Positions 50,046-60,805 of a DNA stretch of 64,000 bases are shown here, piece by piece (the first letter of the stretch is position 1; every line of letters starts with the position of its first letter). The position numbers and the translations under genes are program-made. Source of the DNA: Argopecten irradians (taxonomy: Eukaryota; Mollusca; Bivalvia; Pectinida; Pectinidae); the NCBI RefSeq assembly GCF_041381155.1, contig NC_091142.1:27417963-27481962 (forward strand), in the 5' to 3' direction. Under the pieces are notes generated by a model. The model was not told where the DNA came from. It searched no databases and saw nothing but the letters and a program-made list of their open reading frames with translations.

Positions 50046-50901
50046 AAAGAAAGTCCAACATAATCTAGAAAACAGATCAGGAATGGTTAGTTAATCCCAA
50101 AGTCGTATAGACTTTTTTCTTGCATCTAAAGCATTAAACGAGCTGCGTACAAAATATTTTTACACGGACACATCTTTTAGTGACCATGGATTTGTCACCT
50201 TGTTCTTGGATATTGAAAATGTAAAAAAAAAAGGCCCAGGGTATGTGGGTACTCAATAACTCTTTTTTGTTGCAAGAAGACTGTACTGAAAATAAAAAAA
50301 TATTATATCCTACTGCAGAGCAGGAAGAAATTATTGGAAGCAGGATAGTTGGTTGGATGGTGAGAGATAATTTAAAGTATCGTATCAAAAAAGTATCACA
50401 GTTGTATGGTAGAGATCGAAAAAAGTTTTTGAACGAAAGGTTTATTATGATACAAAACAAAATTAGTTGACCTTTCTGCCAAGTTAGCCGGCTCCCATAA
50501 CCCTGTATTGGTACAACAAATGCCACGAGGTAAAGTTTCTGAATTAGAGACCCCTACAGGTAGAAAAATGTAACAGTGTCAATTTTACGGTCAAAGGCTA
50601 AGTGGGCTATAGAGAGTGATCGCAGTACGTCCTACTTTCTGCAGTTGGAAAAATATAGACAAAATTTTCAATTCTATTAAGCTACTTCAAAATGTTAATG
50701 AGTGAATTGTTGCATTTTATTCCAAACCAGTGACTTATTAGACGAGATTTATAAATTTTACAATGAACTGTATTCTTGTGTCTCTGTTGAAGCTGATGAA
50801 ACGATGATTTTTTATGTGATATCGACAAAAAAGTCTCCTGCAAAGATAAATAAGTGTTTAGCAGCTGCCGTATCAGGTGATGACGTTGAGTTAGCTTTTA
50901 A

Positions 50902-51946
50902 GGATGTATTCTTCTGAGGTTTCAGTAACGTTGAAGTCTCGTTTCGATATAAGATCAAAGAAGTTATGAGATTTTCAAATACAATTTTATCAATATCTGT
51001 AGCAAGTTGCCGGTTGCAATAATTTTGTCAAAAATATTACGTTTCTATTCTTAGTAGATTTTGTTATACGGGGATCTTTAAGAAATGGCCAATTTAGCGG
51101 CCATTTTGAAATTGTGTCTCTTTTTCGCTTTGAGTTTAAGCCACAGTTTTTACCATATTTTTTACTGAAAATTGTTTTTACTTAAATCATCACTGCGCTA
51201 GCATTTTTAGCTGTATCGAGCTATTTTTTGCTGTAAATCTTTACCTAGGTTAGCGTGGTAATTAAAAATAATGACCTTTTATGCGTGAAAAATGATACTC
51301 TTTTTGTCATTTCATTTTTACATTTAATGGTATTTTGAGCACTTCTTATTTTTTACCTTTAAAATATTGAAAAATAACAAATATTCAAATGGGGCAAAAA
51401 AGTAAGCACACGGGACCCCCCATTTTTTATGCCTGATTTAGAGAAAACTACCCTTTCCCTATTGATATGCAAAACTATTGACAAAAGTTTAATACCAGAA
51501 CTTTTTCTAATTAAAACGGTTTAAATTTGGCAAAAAATGGCAGAAAATGGTTGCATTTTGTAGCTCAAAATTTAGGGGTAGGCGGTATAGCATATGTTAT
51601 TATTCTGTGAAAAAAATATGAGTCTTTATTAATCAAAAACTGATAATATTTTTAAAGAAGGCACTGGCTGTGTGAAATAAAATTCTACAAAGATCCATAC
51701 ATATCAAAACACCTCATGAGAGAATTATGGCTTTAATCTTTGTGTATGTGGTCAAATGGCAAAATTCCCATAAAATCCAGTATTTTGTCAACTAGGTTAT
51801 CTTTGAGTGACAATAGCTCAAAAACGAGCCACACGGACATATGTTTTTTCTTCCATTTTTCTTTATTTTGGTATGAACTCCTTTTTCCAAAAACTCTACA
51901 TAAAGTTTAATACAAGGAAATTTTGACTTCTCAGAGGAGTACATCC
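50902..51946. mobile_element. TTAA-flanked non-autonomous DNA transposon (1045 bp)
   Basis: TTAA lies on both sides (50898-50901 and 51947-51950). The ends are inverted repeats: GGATGTATTCTTCTGAGG on the left, and on the right the complement reading GGATGTACTCCTCTGAGA, about 15 of 17 matching. A TTAA target fits the piggyBac superfamily. The interior has only short frames, so it would depend on a transposase elsewhere. It sits inside the L1/Tx1-type LINE: the coding remnant resumes after it. Confidence 0.8.
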
Positions 51947-51979
51947 TTAAAGGGTAATGTCTAAGTAATAAAAGTCACT

Positions 51980-52222
51980 GGCCAGGATGGGTTAACCGTG
52001 GAGTTTTTTAAATAGTCCTGGCCAGGTTGGGTTAACCGTGGAGTTTTATAAGTCCTGGCCAGAGTCCTGGCCAGGATTGGGTTAACCGTGGTGGGAGATT
52101 TAAAAGTTCCTGGGCCCAGGTATGGGTTAATCCGTGGGTTTTAAAAGTCCTGGACCAGGTTGGGTTAAACCGTGGAGTTTTAAAAGTCCTGGCCAGGATG
52201 GGTTAACCGTGGAGTTTTATCG
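51980..52222 (+). repeat. Tandem amplification of the LINE SPGxDGL motif
   Basis: About six full and one partial units of 38-41 bases have the pattern AAAAGTCCTGGCCAGGATGG, GTTAACCGTGGAGTTTT. The last unit is in frame with the reverse transcriptase start and translates as KSPGQDGLTVEF; the others are altered by small indels and many are out of frame. It looks like slippage or unequal exchange of a coding segment after the LINE decayed. TGGCCAGG and GGTTAACC are small palindromes in the unit. Confidence 0.85.
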
Positions 52223-53794
52223 TAAGTTTTTGCCCGACTTCAAAGAATTATTTTTGCGAGTTATAGAGGGAAATTCAAGGGCGGGGGGAACTCGTTCAAG
52301 GTCCATGAAGATTGGGGTGTAATTAGTCTAATTTATAAAAAAGAGGTGATAAAGATATAATCTTTAAAAATTGGAGACCTATAAGTCTTTTAAATGTCGA
52401 CTATAAATTTTTAGCTCGGAATAATGTCTGACCGATTTGAAAAAGGTTTTACAATCTATTGTTTCGCCTTTTTCACAAGCTGTTGACATTATGGGTACGC
52501 AGACTATCTCTTGATAATTAACAGTAATGTGAGCGTGACTATAATTGATTTAGCTACCATGGATAAGTTTAGAAAGCTACATCATTGAAAAATAGATCAA
52601 GAAAAGGCGTTCGATCGGAGTAAGCCATTCATATCTCTTCAAAGTGTCTGGACGAAGTTTGGCGTTTGTATATTTTTTCATTAAAGTGGAATTAAATTTT
52701 TTTACTATGGGGATCTATAGCAGTGTGAAATAGCTAATGGTCATCTTACTAAATTATTTCCCAATTAAGGAAATTTTGTAAGACAAGGCTGTCCAATTGT
52801 GCATGCATTACTATATGTACTGTGTAGCGTGAGCCACTGCTAGGTCAAGCTGATACTTAAAAATGACGATGATTAGCGGTTTATTTCAATTCCTTATGAG
52901 TAATATGATCTGTACTAAAATTTTCCAGCATGCTGATGATTCTACACTGACTCTGGCTAACAATAACTTCCATTGACCTGGTTTTTGACTGTTTTTGAAA
53001 AATATGGCCGAGCTTCTGGCGCCAAAATAAATTATGGGAAAAAGTCTGAATTATTGTTGTATTGGTTGTGGGACAGGTTGGTTCAAGCTGCAGAAAATCG
53101 GGACGCTTTCAATGTCAAATAATTGCAAGAGTCTATTCTAGTACTCGGTGTTTTTTTCTTGGGGGTCCAATATGGTAAACTTTTGTGAATCTGTTGAATT
53201 GGGAACCTAAAATTTGCATCTCTACGCAAGATTTCTAAATATGTGGTGGTCCCATGAGACAAATTAACTATTTCAGGTGGTAGGGCTACTGTAATTTCTT
53301 CTCTGTTGCTGTTCCAAAGTCGTTGAGTATACATTGACACAGTAGAAAGTATTCCAGGATTAGATATCAAATACAACTCAAAACTTTATGTCTTAATTTT
53401 TTTATGGAATAACGGGAGCTCACTTAGTTGGTTTTTAAATACTCTAATAGGGCTCAAGTCTGAAGGTGGACTACAATATCCGGAGACTATAGACCTCAAA
53501 ATGGAAGTCCTTTAGAATCAAATTTGTTTTCAGGCTTTTTTTCAAATTCTGATTTATCAAATATTTGCAAATTGATTAAATAATAGAAATGTTTAATCTT
53601 ATAAGGTTGTTAAAAATAAATGCTCCAAAGAACTTGAAAATATTGTATGAAAAATAAATATGAACAATGAATAATGATATATATAGAATAAAAATGATGC
53701 AAGACTAATGTATATTCCTTTTGAAAGTTTGCTTGTTTTGTTTTTACATGTTTTAAATTTCAATCATGGTCTGAACTTTCTACCATCTGGGCAA

Positions 53795-54040
53795 AGTGTA
53801 TGAAAGTGGTAGTTATGGTCCTGCTGAGCTCACCATATACTGGCAGTAGAACGACTGGCTGACTCATTGTCAGTTTAATGTGACCAGGTGTGTTTGGTGT
53901 CTTCAGCGGCATGTTCCAGTGATATCATTATACATGTAACACAATGAAAGGGTAAGAGTTCCACTATACAAGAAGACCCAACAAATACAGCACTGTCTGT
54001 GCATGTTACACACATCATACATTGGAGGCCGCCATGCAAT
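53795..54040 (+). mobile_element. Second copy of the mollusc SINE family
   Basis: The plus strand matches the minus strand of 24688-25005: TGACTCATTGTCAGTTTAAT, GTGACCAGGTGTGTTTGGTG, CGGCATGTTCCAGTGATAT, GTTCCACTATACAAGAAGAC, then GGAGGCCGCCATGC. The head is diverged (the B box has lost GGTTC) and the (AAAC)n tail is missing. It therefore looks older than the copy at 24.7 kb. Confidence 0.7.
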
Positions 54041-54284
54041 TAATGAATCCAACAATCAAATATTGCCAAATCCAGTGTCAATCTGTCAATGTTAACAACA
54101 GTGTAAGGTGAAGTTGAAATCAATGTCCAACAATTTTCTCTCAGGGGATATTCCATTAAAACATCTAACCCAACTCAGGATATTAGGTATAAACATTGAT
54201 ACCCCTGATTTTAATTTACAGAAGTTAAAACTGGATTGGAATATTAATATCTTAACGGAATATCCCTTTGTATAGGATATACAA

Positions 54285-54560
54285 CATCTGCAAATAAACA
54301 AGATATTGTCTTCACAGTTTTAACAGATCAAGTGACTCTTTCAGACAGATAAAATTTTTAACTTATCATATAATATTCAAGTAATACCAGGTATCTACAT
54401 CAACTATCAAGTGAACACAACTGCAGATAAACAAGTGATTGTCTTCACATATTTACAGGTCAAGTGACTCAAGTCGGATAAGCTTTTAACTAATCATATG
54501 ACATTCAAGCATACCATGTATCTACATCAATTCTCAAGTGAACACATCAGCAGATAACCC
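54285..54560. repeat. Tandem duplication of about 135 bp
   Basis: CTGCAAATAAACAAGATATT and CTGCAGATAAACAAGTGATT start two successive units (about 54287 and 54421). Both run through GTCTTCACA, CAAGTGACT, TAACTNATCATAT, ATTCAAG, ATCTACATCAA and TCAAGTGAACACA. Identity is about 80 percent by eye. No gene. Confidence 0.75.
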
Positions 54561-57298
54561 TTTACCACATGCAAACTAGTAGACTTCATCATCATGCTTC
54601 CATTAGGAAAGTATACAATGTTCAAATCGAACATTGTTGCAACATCTGTCAAGTGTATGCACCATCTCAATGGCACTTTGTGAAGTTTTCAGTCTGGATT
54701 GATAATACTTTTTTTAAAGTTGGATTTATTTACTTTTATGTTTATTTTTGAGAAATGTTTTGTGAAAAATGTTGCTTCAGAATTAATCAAACTACACAGT
54801 GATGCTATCATTTCCAAATATTATTCGACATGAGGACTTCAAAAATTAGTAAAAACGTTTTACATGTCAGAAAATGGGCGATTTTCTCGGTCGGAAATAC
54901 TCAAAATATTGCCAATTTTTTATAACTTAAAAAATAATATATGCACAGATTACCTGAAATATCGTAAACAAACTAATTAACGTCTGTATCGTGGCTCCAT
55001 CAATATATTTGTTCTGTAAAACACTGTTATTTCTGCTTTGTCCGTGCCGGTTCACCGCCCGTTAACCGCTTCTTTCACTTTCTATCGTTCCGAGTAGTGT
55101 GTTTATTGTAGGATGTTAGTACATTATTTGTCGTTGAAAAATGCACGAAAATAATCTTATCAACTTTAAATGAAGTATATTAAAGGTTTATTGAAGTTTT
55201 GATAACAGTTTTTAACAAAATTATCAACACTCACGGCTGTAAACTCGCCAGCCATTCAAGGACCAACACGGCGTCAGGTAATGGCGATAGTACGGGACCA
55301 CGCCGTTCTTCATGAACGTCAGATTTTCGTTTGGTCAAATTGAATAAAACATCGTCTAAATCATTGTCATATTATATCCTTTTAGGCCTGTGATATTTAA
55401 ATATCGTGACATCGCACTTACAATTACAAATATATGCCGTGATATCAACAGCAGAAGCCATGATGGCGTCCCCGGTAACATGACAGGAAGCAGTGAACAC
55501 ATGTGTGATTTTCTCGGTTAATTTATTCTGAGTTTTATATAGTAACACTCTGCATGGTAGTGCGTCGGCAGAGTTTATAACAGTTGTCTCCCTTTGTACG
55601 GACTGTTCTTGCTGACATGTTCGTCAGTTTTGGGGAATTCTAGTTCATTTTTGTTAAATATTAGTGGAAAGGCCTAGCAATATTCGATTAAATACCCGTA
55701 ATTGAAAAGGCATTTATTGTCAGTTGGATTATTTTTACTAACAAACAAGTTTATATGCAATTACTGTTAGATTCGCGGTTTGTAAGTTAGTCTGCCGTAG
55801 GTTAGTAAGGCTAACAGATGCAGCGTACTCACTAGTATATAAGTATCGATATTGAGACACACTTTCGGTGAGAATAATTAATGCCTTACTGTAACATTGA
55901 AAATAAGTCTGAATTAATTAAGTGGGAAATTATAATGTGACCGAAACATGAATGTGACTGAAACATGAATGTGACTGAAACATATGTGATAAACGAAGAA
56001 CCTCTGACAGTTAGTATAGACTGCTGTACAATACACAACGTACGCTACAATACACAGTGTAAAGTTATCTCCCGTAGTTCCAGAAACTGTCGATAGGATT
56101 ACCAAGGTATAGTGTTCCGGTGACCATTGAAAACCAAAGTGATTCCATAATGGCAGGCGTGTATTACACACGCCTCCATAAAAAACCTATATACATCACA
56201 TCATTCAAATGATACAGAAATTGAAGAAGTTTGTTCTAAATTTATCTATTGTTTGGAGGGCATCCTTGACCACCGTAAAGTAGTGTGTCCAGATGAGATG
56301 GAACAAGTTAATTCAACAAAAAGTCCCTCTCAATATATGTGTAAGGTTGCATGTATTTCAGTCGCATTAGACATTAGGACATTAAGTGCTCTAGAAATGC
56401 TTCTAATATGTCAAAGATGTTTTCCATGTTAACAAACAACTAAATACCTTTACTTTGCAATCAAAAACTTCAGTGAAACAAAATTCTGTGTGCTTGAAAA
56501 CAAAGTTTAAAGTAGAATGCTCTAGCCACCGAAATGTTATGCCTTTTATCAATAACATGATTATGATTGAGTCATGTTTGTCCATACCTGAATGATTTTT
56601 AGGCAGTAGGACAAAAAGAAATTAATGATTCAATAATTGACATCTACTGCTTGCTTAACTAATCTTGAGTGTATCTGATGTAAACTCATCACAATGCACA
56701 GCACAAGACATATACTATACCAATGGAATGTTTTATCTTTGGATGGTACTAAAAGTTTCCAGTCATCACTTTTCTTTCCTCGACTATTTGAACTCCATTT
56801 GCAATAATTAATTTTGTATTGTTCCAAAAGTTGCAAAAGTCAATGAGGTGCTTATAAGTGCTACAAGCATTTGTATGATAAGCTGCATTCATTGAAGTTT
56901 TGTGAAATAAGAGTATGTTACCAACACTGTTCAATGTCTCTATGTTAATAGTAGAATATCACTGATGGGTCCAATCTTTAATGATTTGTTTTTAAAAGGT
57001 CTTTAATTGTCTCTCCATCACCATGATAAAATCAATTTAATGGGTCAAGGGCAAATGATAATTTTCTTTATACAGTAAAACATGTTTATAATGAACATGC
57101 TATTAAACAACGTATTCATGGTTATAACCTAGTCAATTTCATTCCCCATCAAAGTTCCTCTACAATGTTTGTAATTTGTGTATAATAAACTATGTTTATA
57201 AAGAAGTGAATTGCTGTGTTTTACTGTATTTGGGATTTTCTTCTCTTCTCTATAAGTTTATCTGATATTTCATTTGAGCAAATAAACGGAATTCAAAC
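54561..57298. other. Intergenic or intronic on the minus strand; few features
   Basis: If the alanyl-tRNA synthetase exons at 57.3-57.8 kb belonged to a full gene, this would be its next introns and exons, but no later synthetase exon is readable here. A 17-bp triple repeat (AATGTGACTGAAACATG type) lies at 55935-55985. A minus-strand frame at 56749-56934 resembles nothing I know. Confidence 0.45.
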
Positions 57299-57805
57299 CT
57301 GAGCTTTTTTCTTGCACTCCTGAAAGGCATCCATATCAACCAGTAACCCTTTCTCCTCAGCCATCAGCTGGGTCAGATCCACTGGGAATCCATATGTATC
57401 GTACAGTCGCCAGGCAACCTCTCCTGTTATGAAACACCACAAATTGATAAGATTTGGAAATGCATCTGATGTATATTTATTGATCAGAATTCCAGCACAC
57501 TGAGGCAGTTACCAGATATCTCTTAAAGTTCCAAGGCTTCTGTCCATCCAAACCTTACAAGACCTTACTAACCCTGTCAGTTAACAATAGGTCTAACCAA
57601 ATCAAGCCAAACATTGTCTAGTGACACTCTAACACTAGTAACAAACAGTATAGGAGATTTATAGAGCCTCTCTGGTACTCCTAAACACCTACCTGGTAAA
57701 GTTGTAGTATCGCCATAGTTTGCCTATGGTTCTCTCTAATAGACGCCGCCCTCGAGACAAGGTCTTCAGGAACTGTTGCTCCTCTTCGTTAATGATATTC
57801 TTCAA
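57299..57805 (-). pseudogene. Alanyl-tRNA synthetase fragment: two exons, frame disrupted
   Basis: Minus-strand exons 57805-57693 (113 nt) and 57423-57299 (125 nt) have AG acceptors and GT donors. The first encodes [20 protein letters not shown], the second [20 protein letters not shown] followed by [14 protein letters not shown]. Both match the catalytic domain of cytosolic alanyl-tRNA synthetase, which charges tRNA-Ala. Near 57714-57722 the first exon has one base too many: expected [11 protein letters not shown] is read as [10 protein letters not shown], and a length of 112, not 113, would fit the phase of the next exon. No other synthetase exon is visible to either side. It could be a partial duplicate that decayed, or a real gene with long introns and one sequence error. 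Confidence 0.8.
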
Positions 57806-58120
57806 CTGAAAACGGAACAAAATACCTAACATTCATCATAACCCTGGAAATGAAATATTAGAAAAAGCAATTGTGGGTGTCAATGTTTTTTCTTGGTGGT
57901 ATATTTTTTCCTTGGTACACTTTGAACAGATCAATTTTAATCAGTTTGAAGAAGTTTATGAAGTTTTTCATTAAAGTAAAATGCTGTTTTATTTCTTCCC
58001 AAAAGAAAAGACTCTATGATTAAATGTTATTCAGTGCTTCTTTGGAACAAGGAATGGTAAATGCTATTTGAAAAGTCTAGTAGCAGAAATCATTGAGCAC
58101 ATGACTGAAAAAAAAACAAA
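57806..58120. other. Short intervening stretch
   Basis: AT-rich DNA between the synthetase fragment and the first long direct repeat of the retroelement. No exon is recognised. Confidence 0.4.
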
Positions 58121-58590
58121 TTTTATATACAACAAAAACGCAATCAACAGTTTACCTGTTTATTACTACAGTAAACATAAATTTTGGCAATCAGGGGCTA
58201 CTCACTCAATATATAGCTATATACATAACATACTCTTACATACTAAAATAATACATAGAGAAGAGGCTTGACCCTGTCGAAACTCCAGAGAAGCGACTTG
58301 ACTCTAAGTATAGAACTACATAAAGAAGAAGCTTGACCCTGCCGAACTTCAGGGAAGCAACTTGACTTTACGTATAAAAGAGATGGCTAAGCATATATAG
58401 AGAAGAAGCTTGACTCCCCAGAAGTGTGAAGAAGCAACTTGACTCTAGTGTTAGCGTAAAAGAAGACATGAGAAAAAGTTTGACTCTGTACTAGGAGCCA
58501 GAGAAACTTCTTGACTCAAAGTATTCTTGAAAATATAATGTATGTGTTACTGATTTATTGGGGGTAAAAATTCCCCTGGAATTAAAAGCC
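58121..58590 (-). repeat. 3' direct repeat, distal copy
   Basis: Nearly identical to 59151-59621. It contains about nine spaced words of the form AGAAGCTTGACTCT or AGAAGCNACTTGACTCT, 25-40 bases apart, and a TATAAAAGAG string near 58374. It would be part of the terminal repeat system of the retroelement. Confidence 0.85.
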
Positions 58591-59150
58591 AGGGAATTAA
58601 AATTAAAAAAGTAATGTATATAAGTTACCAAATATTAAAAACTGGAACTAAAACCATACACGCCTAAAGAGTGAGTAGCCCATAACAAAAAGAAAATACA
58701 GACAGTAATGAACATAAGATAAACATAAGACAGAAGAGAGATAAACATAAGACAGAAAATGGAATCCAAAATAGTACAATGGTGACGCAGGGGATGGTGG
58801 GTGGGTGCTTAGAAAAAAATGACAGCCACCTCCTACGTCAAACACTGCCTCAAGCTATGGTCAATAATGGTGACCCCCTCTAGGGGATAATCCTGATTGG
58901 TCAGTTGCAACCCCTAAACTACTCATTAGCATAATCTATACATAGTACTGTAACATTTGCATACATGATAAGAACAACAAAGTCACTTACATAAATCAGT
59001 CTAAAAATTTCAAAAACCTTTAATAAAACAAACAAACAACAAAAATATAAACTTAATTAATCCATATAATATATAAAGTTAATTCCAGAGCAAAGTGAAA
59101 TAACTGTTGTATACAAACTGTAATTTAACATTTAACATGTCAAATTATCA
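58591..59150 (-). other. Segment between the two retroelement direct repeats
   Basis: About 560 bases of unique-looking DNA. GAGTGAGTAGCCC near 58669-58681 is the complement of GGGCTACTCACTC in both flanking repeats (58195-58207 and 59225-59237). In split-repeat elements such a segment corresponds to the internal repeat paired with the 5' end; that partner is not in the window, so this cannot be tested here. Confidence 0.5.
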
Positions 59151-59621
59151 TTTTATATACAACAAAAACGCAATCAACAGTTTACCTGTTTATTACTACA
59201 GTAAACATAAATTTTGGCAATCAGGGGCTACTCACTCAATATATAGCTATATACATAACATACTCTTACATACTAAAATAATACATAGAGAAGAGGCTTG
59301 ACCCTGTCGAAACTCCAGAGAAGCGACTTGACTCTAAGTATAGAACTACATAAAGAAGAAGCTTGACCCTGCCGAACTTCAGGGAAGCAACTTGACTTTA
59401 CGTATAAAAGAGATGGCTAAGCATATATAGAGAAGAAGCTTGACTCCCCAGAAGTGTGAAGAAGCAACTTGACTCTAGTGTTAGCGTAAAAAGAAGACAT
59501 GAGAAAAAGTTTGACTCTGTACTAGGAGCCAGAGAAACTTCTTGACTCAAAGTATTCTTGAAAATATAATGTATGTGTTACTGATTTATTGGGGGTAAAA
59601 ATTCCCCTGGAATTAAAAGCC
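59151..59621 (-). repeat. 3' direct repeat, proximal copy
   Basis: Same sequence as 58121-58590, lying about 200 bases beyond the end of the recombinase frame. The match begins at TTTTATATACAACAAAAACG and ends at CTGGAATTAAAAGCC. Confidence 0.85.
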
Positions 59622-59831
59622 AAAATTGAGCGAAATAAGTAAAATGAATACACTATTACTTATGAGTGAGAGCCCCCAATAAATATAGAATAATTAAGAC
59701 TGGATTGAAAATTATTAATGTAAAATTACAAAGAGTTAACTCATGAAAACAACCTATATTCAGTATATATATATCTGTAGATTGTATAGACATACAACCT
59801 AAAATATAAGAACAACATATATATATAGCTA

Positions 59832-60737
59832 CTAAGTAATGGTCATGTTCAACTGCGCTAGGGCAACAACCGAAGGATCGATGCGAATATAACGTATGTA
59901 ACAATCAGAAGACCACCTCCCAAGAGTTTGAATAACATGGTCTTCAACACCAGCTGCTGCAGCGGAAGTGGCGGCTCCAATCCGAAAGGAATGACCATTG
60001 TAATCACGGTTATCTATCCCTACACGTGTTAAAGTATCTTTCAAGTACGAGATAAAAGTACCACGCAAAAGAGGTTTGGAGGAAAGTGCATTGTCCACAA
60101 ACAATGGAGAATCGGGATTGGCCCCTTGCAAAAGGCGCAATTGTAAAAAATTCTGCATCGTGGAGACTGGAGCCAATGAACTATTCTCAAAAATCTTGAT
60201 AATCACACCATTACCGAAGGGGTCTGTTTTCGAGGAGCGTAAACACAGGTGAAAACAAGATTTGTCAGGTACCACATTTATATCACGTAAACGAATGAAG
60301 TTGTTATCTTGGAGTTTCGAACATGTAAACTCACCACATCGTAGAAAACCGTAGAAGGCAGTCTTGAACACACATATGAGCATACGGTCGATAAAAGGCT
60401 CAAACACACCACGTGTACTAGATAGAACAGAGCACAATTTTGTAAGCACATCACAAGTAATAGGAAAACGTTTAAAAGTATCACCTACACGATTTTTCTT
60501 AATTGCACGTAAAATGTATGATAGTCTTGTAGTGTAAGTTAAGGGATCTCCGAAATTGTAACGAATGTAATGAAAGCGCACACCTGCCAGGTACAGCTTA
60601 ATAGTGTCAAATTTCAAGCTTAAGGCTGTATGGCAATAGGTGACAAAACGAATTAGTAGATCTTCTGACACTGGTGGTAGCGAGTTCACTGGAAAGGCGA
60701 TACCTTGTAATAGGATGAAGGTTTGAAAGCAATTCAA
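59832..60737 (-). CDS. Retroelement tyrosine recombinase
   Basis: The 301-residue frame has the marks of a tyrosine recombinase: FYGFLRCGEF (first catalytic Arg), GHSFRIGAAT (His-x-x-Arg) and WSSDCYIRYI with the likely nucleophilic Tyr. In DIRS-type elements this enzyme inserts a circular DNA copy in place of an integrase. It lies 3' of the reverse transcriptase frame with a gap of about 70 bases. The first Met may not be the true start, since such proteins can be made from overlapping or downstream reading. It belongs to the element at 58.1-63.9 kb. Confidence 0.85.
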   Translation of the reverse strand: MNCFQTFILLQGIAFPVNSLPPVSEDLLIRFVTYCHTALSLKFDTIKLYLAGVRFHYIRYNFGDPLTYTTRLSYILRAIKKNRVGDTFKRFPITCDVLTKLCSVLSSTRGVFEPFIDRMLICVFKTAFYGFLRCGEFTCSKLQDNNFIRLRDINVVPDKSCFHLCLRSSKTDPFGNGVIIKIFENSSLAPVSTMQNFLQLRLLQGANPDSPLFVDNALSSKPLLRGTFISYLKDTLTRVGIDNRDYNGHSFRIGAATSAAAAGVEDHVIQTLGRWSSDCYIRYIRIDPSVVALAQLNMTIT

Positions 60738-60805
60738 ACCTGATCTGTAAGTGGCAAGAGTTCTTTCACTTAGAGCCGAGTTCCATAACTTGTCTACCTC
60801 AGAGG

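Larger units (their letters stand above)
50207..53600 (+). mobile_element. Decayed L1/Tx1-type LINE ORF2
   Basis: Pieces in order: endonuclease-to-RT linker (WVLNNSFLLQ, LKYRIKKVSQLYGRDRKK at 50240-50430), the RSKAKW..S.YFLQLEK-type motif near 50590-50660, DLLDEIYKFYNELYS at 50732-50776, the reverse transcriptase start SPGQDGLTVEFYRKF near 52190-52235, NWRPISLLNVDYKFLA near 52365-52415, a degenerate ADD box (HADDSTLTLA) near 52932, and SWFLNTLIGLKSEGGLQYPE near 53427-53486. This order and wording fit L1/Tx1 LINEs. Many stops and frameshifts break it. It is interrupted by a TTAA-flanked DNA element (50902-51946) and by a tandem expansion at 51980-52222. The start is not defined; a SINE head lies just upstream. 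Confidence 0.75.

Noticed and set aside
58121-59621. LTRs of a separate LTR retrotransposon about 1.5 kb long
   Set aside because: Nothing coding lies between the two repeats, and they sit directly 3' of a recombinase-bearing element whose family uses split direct repeats.
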